From the NCBI GenBank assembly GCA_963555925.1, contig CAUVXJ010000034.1, positions 62,001-126,000 on the forward strand: DNA of 64,000 nt, written 5' to 3'. Positions within the stretch are counted from its first letter, which is position 1. Every line of letters begins with the position of its first letter. A program made the translations under genes and the position numbers. The notes under the pieces were generated by a model that made no database searches, was not told where the DNA came from, and saw only the letters and a program-made list of their open reading frames with translations. Origin of the DNA: Protofrankia sp963555925. GTDB lineage: Bacteria > Actinomycetota > Actinomycetes > Frankiales > Frankiaceae. Positions 8,757 through 18,228 of the stretch are shown one piece after another.

Positions 8757-10084
8757 TACGCCGGTGGCCACAGCAGCGCTTCGTTCACCAGCGCGGTGAC
8801 CCGCTCCATCGCGGCTGCCTGACCGAGGTACGCGTCCGCAAACGCCCGGCCGGCCGCAGCCATTCCTTCGCGCTGGCGCGCGTCCGCGGCGAGAATCGTG
8901 ACGGATTCGGCCAGAGCGTGCGGAGCCCCGGGTTCCACCCGCATTGCGGCCCCGGCTGTGCGTTCCAGCTCCCGCGCGGTCGCTCCATCCGACCCGACGG
9001 CGGCCAGAACCGGGCGGCCAGCGCTCAGATAGGACGTCAGCTTGCTCGGTAGCGACATGTCACCGACACTTGCCCGCTCGTTGACCAGGAACAGATCGGC
9101 TGCCGCAAGCGCCTGAGGATAGAGCTGTTCAGTCAGCGGATCAACGAACCTGACGTTCGGCAGATCAGCGGCTTGCACCTCGAGCGCGGCGCGCTGGCTC
9201 CCGTCACCGAGGAGGATGAAGGAGATGTCGGATCGCGAGCGAAGCAGCCGAGCGGCACTGATGACGTTGCCGAGATCCTGCTTCAGCCCCATGTTGCCCG
9301 TGTGGAGGGCGATGACTCCGTCGTCGGACCAGCCCAGCTGCCGCCGGGCACCGGCCACGTCGTACGGGGCGGGGGTGATGTGGGCCCAGTTCGGCAGCAC
9401 ACGGATGCGATCCGCTGGGACGCCGTAGTCGCGAAGCGGCGGGATGAAGGCTTCGGACACCGGGGCAACCAGGGTCGAGCGACGCAACGCGTACCGCTCC
9501 AGCTTCGCCGTCATCCCGGAGACGGAGCCGCCGCCGGAGATGCCGCTCTGGCCCGCTGCCTTGGCCATCAGGTCCTGGACCACGGTGATGAGCGGCGCAC
9601 CGAAGCGGGTGGCGACACACGCGCCCGCGACGGCTCCACCCAGGCTCGGGCTGACGGCAAGGACCAGATCAGGTGCCGGAGCCGGGCTGGTGAGCACATT
9701 CGCGAGGAAGGTCATCTCGTAACCGGCCCGAGTGAACACCGTCTGCCGCCCGGGAACGTAGTGCGCGTGGCGGACGACTCTCATCCGATCGGTGACCAGG
9801 TCGCGACGGCGCAGCCGTCCACGATACTGATCGGGGACCTGCCACGACGGGTAGTGCGGGAGCCCCGTCAACACGGTCACCGATCGAGCGATCCCGGCAA
9901 GGTGCTCGGCAAGGCCGGTCGTATACGGCGCAATACCTGTGGGCTCCGGCTGGTAATTGATTCCTATAACCAGAATCTGCGCGTCATGCACAGGCAATCG
10001 GCGCCGGGACGGCGGTCTGACCTGCCGGTCAGCCTCCACCAGCCCGACAGAGTGCTCTGAAAGAACGGTGCTCACGCTGCCCAT
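8756..10084 (-). CDS. WcaI-like glycosyltransferase
   Basis: A GT4 transferase whose conserved part begins with ILVIGINYQPEPTGIAPYTTGL, the hallmark start of the colanic-acid WcaI group. The C-terminal donor domain includes ALHTGNMGLKQDLGNVISAA and DLFLVNERASVGDMSLPSKLTSYLSAGRPVLA. The frame is open up to 10243, but the upstream part is not conserved-looking; ATG 10084 (MGSVSTVLSEHS) is a better start, though a later one is possible. It is the first gene of the minus-strand operon running down to 879, so the promoter should lie in the 415-base region before gmd. Confidence 0.83.
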   Translation of the reverse strand: MGSVSTVLSEHSVGLVEADRQVRPPSRRRLPVHDAQILVIGINYQPEPTGIAPYTTGLAEHLAGIARSVTVLTGLPHYPSWQVPDQYRGRLRRRDLVTDRMRVVRHAHYVPGRQTVFTRAGYEMTFLANVLTSPAPAPDLVLAVSPSLGGAVAGACVATRFGAPLITVVQDLMAKAAGQSGISGGGSVSGMTAKLERYALRRSTLVAPVSEAFIPPLRDYGVPADRIRVLPNWAHITPAPYDVAGARRQLGWSDDGVIALHTGNMGLKQDLGNVISAARLLRSRSDISFILLGDGSQRAALEVQAADLPNVRFVDPLTEQLYPQALAAADLFLVNERASVGDMSLPSKLTSYLSAGRPVLAAVGSDGATARELERTAGAAMRVEPGAPHALAESVTILAADARQREGMAAAGRAFADAYLGQAAAMERVTALVNEALLWPPA

Positions 10085-10499
10085 CCCCAATGCCAGCACG
10101 GGATATATCGTGGTCAGGCACACTTCAAAGCGATTGTGCCTGCTTTCTGTAAGCTCTTTGTACCGACTCTTTGTACCGAAGAACTTTCCCCCGTGGCGGA
10201 CACAGGGCCGGTCCGATGGTACTTCGATCGCATCGACCGACATCCACCGGACCGGCCCTGAGCGACGCGGTGAGGAAATCGGTGATTGTCAACTATGTTA
10301 CTGACGGTAGTGAAGTGATCTCGGCATGTCAAGCAAGCTGCCGGTACGGCCGCGGTGGTCGTCCTGTGGTCCCGATCTTTCGTGGCTGTCGAATCGGCGG
10401 CGGAAACGCTGTGGTTTGTCATGCTTCCGGATCACCGTCGGAACGCAGCTACTCATCGCGCCTGTGGGAACTCGATGGTGCATTTTTCCCGAGAGCCGC
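10085..10499. other. Intergenic region upstream of the polysaccharide operon
   Basis: No credible gene. It separates the 3' end of gmd from the start of the WcaI-like gene, both on the minus strand, and probably contains the operon promoter. A short direct repeat (CTCTTTGTACCGA, twice, about 10155-10183) is visible. No clear terminator hairpin for gmd was found. Confidence 0.5.
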
Positions 10500-11513
10500 T
10501 CAACGGTCGATACGGACCAAGCGGCCCGACAGTTCGTCCTCAAGCCGGCGAACATCGGCGTCGACCATTATTCCGACCAGTTCGGTGAATCCGACCTCCG
10601 GCTTCCACCCGAGGATTCTCCGAATCTTGGTGGCGTCGCCGATCAGGTCGTCGACCTCGGACGGCCTCGTGTACCGCGGATCGAAGCGGACATGCTCCAT
10701 CCAGTCCAGGTCGGCATGCCTGAAGGCCGCCTCGCAGAAGTCCCGAACGGTGTGGGTCTCGCCCGTCGCGACCACGTAATCGTCCGGGGCATCGGCCTGA
10801 AGCATCCGCCACATCGCCTCGACGTACTCCGGGGCGTAACCCCAGTCCCGGGCTGCATCCAGATTGCCCAGGTAGAGCCCTTCCTGTAGGCCGGCCTGGA
10901 TGCGGGCGACCGCACGGCTGATCTTGCGGGTCACGAACGTCTCACCGCGACGTGGGCTCTCGTGGTTGAACAGGATGCCGTTGACCGCATAGAGGCCGTA
11001 CGCCTCGCGGACGTTCACCGCGGACCAGTAGGCGTACACTTTCGCGCAGCCGTACGGGCTGCGCGGGTGGAACGGGGTCTCCTCGTTCTGCGGTGGCGGT
11101 GTCGAGCCGAACATCTCCGACGAGGACGCCTGGTAGAAGCGGGTGTCGAGCTCCGCGGCGCGCGCCGCTTCCAGTAGCCGCAGTGCCCCGAGCCCGGTGA
11201 TGTCACCGGTGTAGAGGGGGGTGTCGAACGAGACCCGCACGTGGCTCTGCGCGCTCAGATTGTAGATCTCGTCCGGCTGGATGGCCCGGAGGAGTTTCAC
11301 CAGGCCGACACCGTCGGCAAGGTCCGCATGATGCAGGAACAATTTGCGTTCAGGCTCCTGCGGATCCTCGTACAGATGGTCTATCCGATCCGTGTTGAAG
11401 CTTGAGGAACGGCGGACCAACCCGTGTACCGTGTAACCCTTATCCATCAACAATTCGGACAGATACGAGCCGTCCTGGCCCGTCACGCCGGTAACAAGCG
11501 CAATCTTGCCCAT
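10500..11513 (-). CDS. gmd: GDP-mannose 4,6-dehydratase
   Basis: Converts GDP-D-mannose to GDP-4-keto-6-deoxy-D-mannose, the first step to GDP-L-fucose. The N-terminus ALVTGVTGQDGSYLSELL is the Rossmann NADP loop (GxxGxxG) typical of Gmd; VHGLVRRSS, YNLSAQSHVRVSF, the catalytic SSSEMFG and YGCAKVYAYW (YxxxK) and GILFNHESPRRGETFVTRKI are all diagnostic. The start is ATG 11513 with AGGAG about seven bases upstream; the open frame extends to 11600 without conserved sequence. It is divergent from fcl, which carries out the next step, so the intervening 466 bases probably hold both promoters. Confidence 0.95.
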   Translation of the reverse strand: MGKIALVTGVTGQDGSYLSELLMDKGYTVHGLVRRSSSFNTDRIDHLYEDPQEPERKLFLHHADLADGVGLVKLLRAIQPDEIYNLSAQSHVRVSFDTPLYTGDITGLGALRLLEAARAAELDTRFYQASSSEMFGSTPPPQNEETPFHPRSPYGCAKVYAYWSAVNVREAYGLYAVNGILFNHESPRRGETFVTRKISRAVARIQAGLQEGLYLGNLDAARDWGYAPEYVEAMWRMLQADAPDDYVVATGETHTVRDFCEAAFRHADLDWMEHVRFDPRYTRPSEVDDLIGDATKIRRILGWKPEVGFTELVGIMVDADVRRLEDELSGRLVRIDR

Positions 11514-11979
11514 AGTCTCCTGCTCGTTTTGAGATGGTTGACCAACCTGGCCGGTCCGCCGCCGTATTGCCTGGATCGTCCCGCTTGACCGAGATCTCAA
11601 CGGATCCGAACTCGTCGATCAAGATCAGTTAGATTCAGCGGCTCACATTGAGTCAGACGATCCCCGGTTTTATGGAAGTTCGGGCGACAGGCTGCTCGGG
11701 AGTTTACGCGGCTGCGCAGACAATATCGCCCCAGGGTGGGCTCGGGGTGTGCGTGTCGCCGGACGGCTCTGGCAGAAGGTGGGCGTCGTCTTTCCGGAGG
11801 AGTTGCAGCGCCGGTATCCTACCGACAGCGGTCCCCTCCTCGACCCGGTTTCTCGGCGGACGCCCGACTTCTATCAGAAGGCAGAAGTCACGCGGGGGAC
11901 GGCCACCACTGATTTTTACTGCCGGTGGGACGAGATCGTTCTATGTCTGCGATTTTCGAGATGTGTCAGGATTGGACGT
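11514..11979. promoter_or_regulatory. Divergent gmd/fcl intergenic region
   Basis: 466 bases between the divergent genes gmd (minus) and fcl (plus). The fcl frame is open back to 11749, but the residues there are not family-like. No gene is supported, so the region presumably carries two divergent promoters; no convincing -35/-10 pair or operator could be picked by eye. Confidence 0.4.
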
Positions 11980-12981
11980 ATGGTGGAAATGGCGACGCCC
12001 GGGCTGGCACCCGGCGCACGGATTTATGTGGCAGGGCATCGAGGGCTGGTCGGTAGCGCGATCACCCGACACCTGGCTTCGCGTGGTTTCGAGGTACTGA
12101 CCCGGACGCATGCCGAGCTGGATCTCACCGATGCCGACGCCACGACCGAGTTCTTCGCCGATACCCGACCCGACCACGTGGTGGTCGCGGCGGCGCGAGT
12201 CGGCGGGATCATGGCGAATTCCACGGCGCCGGTCGACTTTCTGGAGGATAATCTGCGTATTCAGCTCAATGTCATTTCCTGCGCCTACCGGGTGGGGGTG
12301 CAGCGCCTGCTGTTCCTCGGCTCAAGCTGCATCTACCCGAAGCTCGCCCCGCAGCCGATCACTGAGGATGCGTTGCTCACCGGGCCGCTCGAACCCACCA
12401 ACGAGGCCTACGCGATCGCGAAGATCGCTGGAATCACCCAGATTCAGGCTTACCGTCGCCAGTACGGTGCTTCGTTCGTCTCGGCGATGCCGACGAATGT
12501 CTACGGCCCCGCTGACAACTTCGACCTGGAAACGTCTCACGTCCTGCCGGCGCTGATCCGCCGTTGCCACGAAGCGAAGGTGAGCGACGCCCCCGAGGTG
12601 GTGCTGTGGGGCACCGGGACCCCACGGCGGGAATTCATCCACGCCCACGACCTTGCCCGCGCGTGTCTGACGATCCTGTCGTCCTACGACGATCCCGCGC
12701 CCATCAATGTCGGCACCGGTGTGGACCAGACAATTCGTGAGATCGCCGAACTCATTGCTGACGTCATCGGCTATAGCGGACGATTGCGGTTCGACAGTAC
12801 CAAGCCTGACGGGACGCCGCGCAAGCTCTTGGACGTCAGCCGCTTGCACGCGCTTGGCTGGCAGCCCGAAGTACCGCTTCGTGACGGCATTCAGGCCACC
12901 TACGAGTGGTGGTTGGAACACTCCGGCACGCCGATCGTCGCCGGGCCACGAAGAGCTCACCGGTCAACGTTGACTCGGTGA
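11980..12981 (+). CDS. fcl: GDP-L-fucose synthase
   Basis: 3,5-epimerase/4-reductase that completes GDP-L-fucose synthesis from the Gmd product. ARIYVAGHRGLVGSAITRHL is the NADP-binding GxxGxxG loop of this short-chain dehydrogenase; DHVVVAAARVGGIMANS, LFLGSSCIYPKLAPQPI (catalytic Ser/Cys) and NEAYAIAKIAGI (YxxxK) are diagnostic. The start is ATG 11980 (MVEMATPG); ATG 11989 is equally possible. About 333 residues, slightly longer than typical enzymes because of a ~20-residue basic tail after the conserved C-terminus. Confidence 0.95.
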   Translation: MVEMATPGLAPGARIYVAGHRGLVGSAITRHLASRGFEVLTRTHAELDLTDADATTEFFADTRPDHVVVAAARVGGIMANSTAPVDFLEDNLRIQLNVISCAYRVGVQRLLFLGSSCIYPKLAPQPITEDALLTGPLEPTNEAYAIAKIAGITQIQAYRRQYGASFVSAMPTNVYGPADNFDLETSHVLPALIRRCHEAKVSDAPEVVLWGTGTPRREFIHAHDLARACLTILSSYDDPAPINVGTGVDQTIREIAELIADVIGYSGRLRFDSTKPDGTPRKLLDVSRLHALGWQPEVPLRDGIQATYEWWLEHSGTPIVAGPRRAHRSTLTR

Positions 12982-13048
12982 CATGCCCCTGCAGGCCGAC
13001 GCACGCGTTCGGGTGTGCCTGACGGGGACCGTTCCCGCGGACCCGGAA

Positions 13049-13089
13049 CGTTCCCGCGGACGGGAGGGATCCGCTCGTCCGCGGGAACG
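13049..13089. terminator. Bidirectional terminator hairpin between fcl and the sugar transferase gene
   Basis: A perfect 14-bp inverted repeat: CGTTCCCGCGGACG at 13049-13062 pairs with CGTCCGCGGGAACG at 13076-13089 around a 13-nt loop. It lies between convergent genes. There is no T-run, which is common for actinobacterial terminators. An additional partial copy (GTTCCCGCGGAC) sits just upstream at 13031. Confidence 0.75.
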
Positions 13090-13103
13090 ACGGTGCGGCG
13101 GCG

Positions 13104-14678
13104 TCAGTACGCTCCGTCACGGCGGAGGACGGCGAAGGCGGTGCGCCACAGGATGATGAAGTCCATGGCCAACGACCAGTTCTCGACATAGCGCAGGTCA
13201 AGACGGATCGACTCGTCCCATTCCAGGTCGGATCGGCCGGAGATCTGCCACAGGCCGGTCAGCCCTGGCTTGACCATCAGCCGGCGGTGTACGTCGTCCT
13301 CGTATCGGGCGACTTCGCTGGGTAGCGGCGGCCGGGGGCCGACCAGCGACATGGTGCCGTTCAGCACATTGAACAGTTGCGGCAGTTCGTCCAGCGACCA
13401 TTTCCGCAGGAACCTGCCGACCGTGGTGATACGCGGGTCGTCGCGCATCTTGAACAGCAGCCCACCGCCTTCGTTGTGCGCGCGCAGCTGGTCCAAGCGG
13501 GCCTCGGCGTCGACGTACATCGAACGGAACTTGTACATCGTGAACGGCGTGCCGCCCCGGCCGACCCGGGTCTGGGTGAAGATCGCCGGACCCCGGCTGG
13601 TCAGCCGCACCACCAAGCCCACCCCCACCAGCACCGGCGAGAACAACGCGACGACGCACAGCGCCACGCTCCGGTCGAACAGCGCCTTCACCGCCTGTCG
13701 CGCGCCGGTGAGCTCGGGTTCTTCGACGTGCAGCAGCGGCAGCCCGGCCACCGGCCGGATCGTGATCCGAGGACCGGTCACGTCCGTCAGCGCGGACGAC
13801 ACCAGCACGTCGACGTCCGAGCCCTCCAACGTCCGTAGAATCCGCTTCAGGGTCTCGGTGTCGATCTGCGGGCAGATTGCCACCGTGGTGGCGGCCGTGG
13901 CCGCAATGGCCGTGGGCAGCAGCTCCGACGTTCCGAGGATCGGCACTCCCAGCAGATCGAACCCGCTTCGGTCGAGCCGGTCGTGGCTGTGTCGTCCCGG
14001 TGATCGGTCCAATATCACGCCCACCACCGACCAGCCCGCGGTCGGGTCCCGCTGTGCCGTCCGGATGAGGGTGGTGGCGGATTCCCCGGCTCCGACGACC
14101 AGGACCCGGTGCAGGCAGCGGCCTTGGTGCCGCATCCGGTGCAGGAGAGCGCGGCCGGCCGAGCGGCCCGTCACGGACAGCAGCGTTGCCGTCGGGAACG
14201 CGATCAACATGTATGCGCGTGCCACCTCGCCCTTGGTCGCATAGGACGTGACCGCCACCAGCGCGGTCAGCCGCGCCGCGGCGTTGACGACCCGCCGGAA
14301 CTCCTCCGAGCCTCCGCCCAGGAACCGGCGCTCGTAGGCCCGGCTCAGCGACATCGACAGCACCCAGGCCAGCGGCAGCAGGACAGTCATGAGGAGGTAC
14401 CGTGCCGACGACTCCGATCGTTGATCGGCCTCGGTCAGATCCCCGAAGCGCAGCAGGTAGGCCGCTCCCGCGGCGGCCAGGCAGGCCGCCGCGTCGAAGG
14501 CGACCAGTAGCCGGACGTAGGAGCGTTCCCACCCGACCTGCGCCCGGTAGCCGCCGGACACCTCGAAACCGACAGGCCGTGGAAGGTTGACGTCGACGTC
14601 GACCGCTGCGAGGCGCTCGAAGTCGCCCCCAGGATCGATCAGCCCGGTGTGCGTGGCACTGAAGATCGTGCCCGTCAT
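13104..14678 (-). CDS. Polyprenyl-phosphate glycosyl-1-phosphate transferase (WbaP/WcaJ-like)
   Basis: Initiating enzyme of polysaccharide synthesis: it transfers a sugar-1-phosphate from a UDP-sugar to undecaprenyl phosphate at the membrane. About 524 residues from ATG 14678 (GGGGG upstream); the frame is open to 14774 but unconserved. There are four hydrophobic segments in the N-terminal half, a central CoA-binding-like Rossmann region (RVLVVGAGESATTLI), a further membrane segment near KALFDRSVALCVVALFSPVLV, and the C-terminal catalytic domain with YKFRSMYVDAEARL, KWSLDELPQLFNVL, MSLVGPRPPLPSEV and KPGLTGLWQISGRSD. It is convergent with fcl and separated from it by a strong hairpin. Confidence 0.93.
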   Translation of the reverse strand: MTGTIFSATHTGLIDPGGDFERLAAVDVDVNLPRPVGFEVSGGYRAQVGWERSYVRLLVAFDAAACLAAAGAAYLLRFGDLTEADQRSESSARYLLMTVLLPLAWVLSMSLSRAYERRFLGGGSEEFRRVVNAAARLTALVAVTSYATKGEVARAYMLIAFPTATLLSVTGRSAGRALLHRMRHQGRCLHRVLVVGAGESATTLIRTAQRDPTAGWSVVGVILDRSPGRHSHDRLDRSGFDLLGVPILGTSELLPTAIAATAATTVAICPQIDTETLKRILRTLEGSDVDVLVSSALTDVTGPRITIRPVAGLPLLHVEEPELTGARQAVKALFDRSVALCVVALFSPVLVGVGLVVRLTSRGPAIFTQTRVGRGGTPFTMYKFRSMYVDAEARLDQLRAHNEGGGLLFKMRDDPRITTVGRFLRKWSLDELPQLFNVLNGTMSLVGPRPPLPSEVARYEDDVHRRLMVKPGLTGLWQISGRSDLEWDESIRLDLRYVENWSLAMDFIILWRTAFAVLRRDGAY

Positions 14679-15393
14679 CGCCGTACCCCCGCGACCGCGA
14701 TATGGTGGGATTGCCTGCGCCCGGGTGAACCGGTCGCCGTTGTCACGATGCCTGCCGTTTGCCTGACGGCACATCCCTCATGGACCACTGAGCTCCCCGA
14801 GTCCGTCCCACCGCCGGCTGCATGAACCGTCTCGTGCAGCCAGGAGCGCGCGTAGAAGATCGTTACTCTCTGTGTATAGAAAACTCTAGCGGCCGGCCTC
14901 ATATGACTTTAAGTAATATGGCGATCGCCGCATGTCGTCCCGGTGGCAGGCTGCGGATCGCCGACCGAGAGCGCCCGGCAATAGGGACGCCTGGGTCGAC
15001 GACCGACATCCTCGTCGAGGACACTCGTGCAAGTATTCTCCCTGTTGTCTCACAGGCTTCTTTTTCGAGGCAGCCGGTAACGAATTAACAGCTTTTACAA
15101 AGCCCACCCGGTGGTCTTTGTAAGAGGCCACGCTGTGGGCTTTGTAAGAGGCCACGCTGTGGGTTTTCGGCGCCTGTTCGCGGCGTACATGGAGCGGATG
15201 TGCAGGAACTGGCTGGTAGTAGGCATCGAAGATGATCGGCGGCGGCTGAAGTGCTGCATATCGGGGAAGACCAACCCGTTACCCTCGGACGGGTCACGCT
15301 GAACAATCAGGATGCTCGGAATTCGGGGGAATCGATGCTGGGCAAGAGCACGGGATGCGCTGGTAGTGAGCTCATCGCGACATCATCAGCACA
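14679..15393. promoter_or_regulatory. Intergenic region with promoters of two divergent genes and a repeat cluster
   Basis: No convincing gene in 715 bases. It separates the divergently transcribed sugar transferase gene and the GGDEF-EAL gene, so it should hold both promoters. Part of it (about 14875-15115) is clearly AT-richer than its surroundings. The repeats at 15095-15163 are listed separately. Confidence 0.45.
15095..15163. repeat. 24-bp tandem direct repeat with inverted partner
   Basis: A 24-bp unit beginning CTTTGTAAGAGGCC and ending GCTGTGGG occurs twice in perfect tandem (15116-15139 and 15140-15163). A 13-bp sequence TTACAAAGCCCAC at 15095-15107 is the exact reverse complement of GTGGGCTTTGTAA at 15135-15147, spanning the junction of the two units, so the stretch can form a hairpin. 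It lies in the promoter region of the GGDEF-EAL gene; function unknown. Confidence 0.85.
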
Positions 15394-17193
15394 ATGATTG
15401 CTATATTCATGCCGGCGAACAGGGCGCGGCACCGGAAGCTCCACTCGGCTGTGTCGGCGGAGGGCTCGTCAGCCCTGTCCGGCTGGACTGACCGGATTCA
15501 CCGGGCTGTTCGACCTATCGGTGCCGCTGCCGCTGCCGGCTCCGGTGCCGGGCAGGGCGCGCCGGTGACCTCGGTGCCCGTCGGAGCAATCATGGCCGGG
15601 CTACTAATATGGATCATGTCACGCCGCGAGGCCGCCACATGGATTGTTGACCTGCTGTGGCTGTCGATCATTTTTACGATCGCTCGGACGGTACTGCGGA
15701 CGCGTGCGCGTCGGGCGGGACATGCCGACGGTGAGTTCACGCGGATCGACGACCTGACAGGGTTGACCAACCGGCGTGGGTTTCTGGAGGAGGCCGCACG
15801 TCTGCTCACCACCGTGCCGGAGCGTCCGACGGTGGGCGCTGAAGACGGCGGCCCACCGCCTGGGCGTCGGGTGTCGGGGCCGGCCGCCGCGTTGATGGTG
15901 ATCGATATTGATCGTTTCGGCGAGATCAACGGTGGCCTCGGTCACGAGTACGGCGACCGCCTGCTGGTCGCGGTGAGCCGGCGGATCAGCGCGGTCGGAC
16001 AACCCGGCGACATACTGGCGCGGATCGGCGGCGACGAGTTCGCGGTGCTGGTGGGCGGGATCGACGCCGACCGGGCACAGGCGGTCGTCGACGACGCGGC
16101 GGTCCGGGTCCGCGACGCGCTGGGCATACCGTTCGTACTGGCCGGTATGCGGGCGCCGCTCGAGGTGAAGATCGGCATCGCCTTAGCTCCTGATCATGGC
16201 CGGGATGTCGGCGAGTTGCTCGGCAACGCCGCACTGGCTCTGCGAGAGGCGAAGAAGTCACATGCCGGCCACCGCGTGTACGACCCGGGCCTGGTCCGGC
16301 CCAGCCCGGCCCGGTTGCGGCTGCGGACCGAGCTGCGCACGGGACTGCGAGGTGGGCAGATCGAGCTGCGCTACCAGCCCAAGGCCGATCTGCGTTCCGG
16401 CCGCGTCACCGGCATGGAGGCGTTGGTGCGGTGGCGGCATCCTGTTGACGGCGTCCGCTCACCCGACCTTTTTCTCCCCGACATGGAGGCTGCGGGGCTG
16501 ATGCCGGCGCTGACCACGCTCGTACTTCAGACCGCGCTGGAGGAGTGCGCACGCTGGCGTGCCGGCGGGGCGCAGCTGTCGGTTTCGGTGAACGTTCCGG
16601 CATCGGTGATCGTTGATTCCGGCTTCGCGTTCGAGGTGCGCGATGCCCTGGGGAAGGCGGGCGTGCCGCCCACTGCGCTGTGCGTGGAGATCACTGAGGA
16701 TTCCCTGATGACGAGGCGTGAACATGCTCAGCGCACGCTCGGCCGACTGCGGGCGCAGGGCGTCCGGGTCAGTCTCGACGACTATGGCAGCGGCTACTGC
16801 TCGCTGGCCTACCTGCGCGACCTTCCGGCCGATGAGCTCAAGCTCGACCGGGCCTTCCTACGCGAGGTCGAACGGGATTCCGCCGCCGCGGAGATCGTCC
16901 GTTCGACCATTGCCCTGGCGCACACGCTCCGGCTGCGGATGGTCGCCGAAGGTGTCGAGACGGTCAGTCTTTGGGCGCTGTTGGTGACCTGGGGATGCGA
17001 CGAGGCGCAAGGCTACTTCCTCTCCCGGCCTCTGCGTGGCGACCAGGTTCTCCCCTGGTTGGGCCAATGGGCCAGCCGTGCCGGGCTATCTCCGTCCATG
17101 ATCACTATGGGTGTCGGTGGGCCGGCGGGGGTCAGGCACCCGGCTGCGCGGCACGCGTCAGCAGTTCCAGCGGCTGCGCCAGGGCTGCGCTGA
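15394..17193 (+). CDS. Membrane-anchored GGDEF-EAL c-di-GMP protein
   Basis: A 599-residue bifunctional-type cyclic-di-GMP protein. Two hydrophobic segments near residues 65-110 anchor it. The GGDEF domain (about 125-300) starts with DDLTGLTNRRGFLEEA and has an intact active-site loop RIGGDEFAVL, so diguanylate cyclase activity is possible. The EAL domain (about 310-565) has MEALVRW, SVNVPAS, VEITEDS, LDDYGSGYCSL, ELKLDRAF and AEGVE, the residues for metal binding and hydrolysis. Position beside polysaccharide genes suggests c-di-GMP control of exopolysaccharide, an inference. The 3' end overlaps the convergent tyrosine phosphatase gene by 62 bases; the last ~35 residues are Ala/Gly-rich and unconserved. 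Confidence 0.93.
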   Translation: MIAIFMPANRARHRKLHSAVSAEGSSALSGWTDRIHRAVRPIGAAAAAGSGAGQGAPVTSVPVGAIMAGLLIWIMSRREAATWIVDLLWLSIIFTIARTVLRTRARRAGHADGEFTRIDDLTGLTNRRGFLEEAARLLTTVPERPTVGAEDGGPPPGRRVSGPAAALMVIDIDRFGEINGGLGHEYGDRLLVAVSRRISAVGQPGDILARIGGDEFAVLVGGIDADRAQAVVDDAAVRVRDALGIPFVLAGMRAPLEVKIGIALAPDHGRDVGELLGNAALALREAKKSHAGHRVYDPGLVRPSPARLRLRTELRTGLRGGQIELRYQPKADLRSGRVTGMEALVRWRHPVDGVRSPDLFLPDMEAAGLMPALTTLVLQTALEECARWRAGGAQLSVSVNVPASVIVDSGFAFEVRDALGKAGVPPTALCVEITEDSLMTRREHAQRTLGRLRAQGVRVSLDDYGSGYCSLAYLRDLPADELKLDRAFLREVERDSAAAEIVRSTIALAHTLRLRMVAEGVETVSLWALLVTWGCDEAQGYFLSRPLRGDQVLPWLGQWASRAGLSPSMITMGVGGPAGVRHPAARHASAVPAAAPGLR

Positions 17194-17845
17194 TCTGGTC
17201 GGCGCAGGAGCGGAACGCCTCGATCGGCGCTCCGATCGGATCGGCGATGTCGTCGTCGCTGGGATGCTGGGGCGCCGGGGTCTGGCCCCGGCGCCCCAGC
17301 GCGACGGCGATCAGTTTGTCACCACGTTCCCGCACCGAGCGCACCGAGCGCACCGAGCGCACCGAGCCACCGTCACCGGCGGAGACATTCCCGGGACCAA
17401 TGGCTGGGATGACGTCGGCTGGGATGATGTCGGCGAGGGCGATGCCAGCGGTCAGCCGGGCGAACTCCCGCAGCGTGAAGGTACGGCGCACAGCTTTCGG
17501 CGCCATCGTCACGACGGCACGCCGATGTTCGCGCGTTGCGCACAGCACCAGGTCGGCGTCGCTGACCATGTCGGCGTCCAAGCGGCGAGCGGCGAATCCC
17601 CGCGGGTCCAGACCGCGTTGGGTCAGGACCGTCGCGGCGTCGCGGTGCATGGGCCGGCCGTCCCAGGCGTGCGTTCCGGCGCTGTCGACGGTGACCGACC
17701 CCGACGCGATCGCCGGAGCGCTCCGCAATGCCGCGACGGCAAGATACTGCGCCATCGGGGACCGACACAGGTTGCCGGTACAAACCACCAGCACATGCCA
17801 TGGCCACGTCATCATCGGGACTGTCCGCGCAGCATGATCGGACAT
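17132..17845 (-). CDS. Low-molecular-weight protein tyrosine phosphatase (Wzb-like)
   Basis: The CX5R active-site loop VCTGNLCRS lies near the N-terminus (Cys at about residue 22), with DSAGTHAWDGRPM and RGFAARRLDADM following as in bacterial LMW-PTPs; DDDIADPIG near the C-terminus supplies the general-acid Asp. Such enzymes (Wzb, PtpA) dephosphorylate tyrosine kinases controlling polysaccharide export. The start is ATG 17845; a GTG six bases upstream is also possible. Between the core and the DP motif there is an inserted RSVRSVRSVR stretch encoded by four 9-bp repeats (17332-17367). The protein is longer than typical family members (~150-190 residues). Confidence 0.88.
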   Translation of the reverse strand: MSDHAARTVPMMTWPWHVLVVCTGNLCRSPMAQYLAVAALRSAPAIASGSVTVDSAGTHAWDGRPMHRDAATVLTQRGLDPRGFAARRLDADMVSDADLVLCATREHRRAVVTMAPKAVRRTFTLREFARLTAGIALADIIPADVIPAIGPGNVSAGDGGSVRSVRSVRSVRERGDKLIAVALGRRGQTPAPQHPSDDDIADPIGAPIEAFRSCADQISAALAQPLELLTRAAQPGA

Positions 17846-18228
17846 CGTCACACCACCGGGGTACGGGGAGCAGGGTCAGGTGTCCTCTCGCCCCCGATGC
17901 TGTCCGGATATGAAGATCGTTTATTCACGGTGTCATCCGCCGCTCCTCATGTCCCGCTCGTGGATGCCGTCGAGATAGTTGCAGTGAGTATGCGATAACT
18001 TACTACCGGTGCGGGTCTGTGGTTCTGTGACACCTGCGTGTCACCACAAGCCCGGGGCGACCGGGGGATCGATCTCCGGGTCGCCGTGAGTGAGGCTGGG
18101 CCGTTTCCGCGACGCCACGCCCCTGTTGCCAGTCGCCATTAACTGAAGGTGATATTTTGAGTGCTGTAGGTTATGTTTCGACGCGGGCGTGTACGCGTCG
18201 GCCGGGCGCTCTACGAGGGGCAGGTGGC
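17846..18228. promoter_or_regulatory. Intergenic region between divergent phosphatase and glycosyltransferase genes
   Basis: About 380 bases with no supported gene. It must contain the promoters for the phosphatase (minus) and the glycosyltransferase pair (plus). An AT-richer stretch near 17930-18005 and another near 18145-18180 are the likely promoter areas; no clear boxes or operators were identified. Confidence 0.4.
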
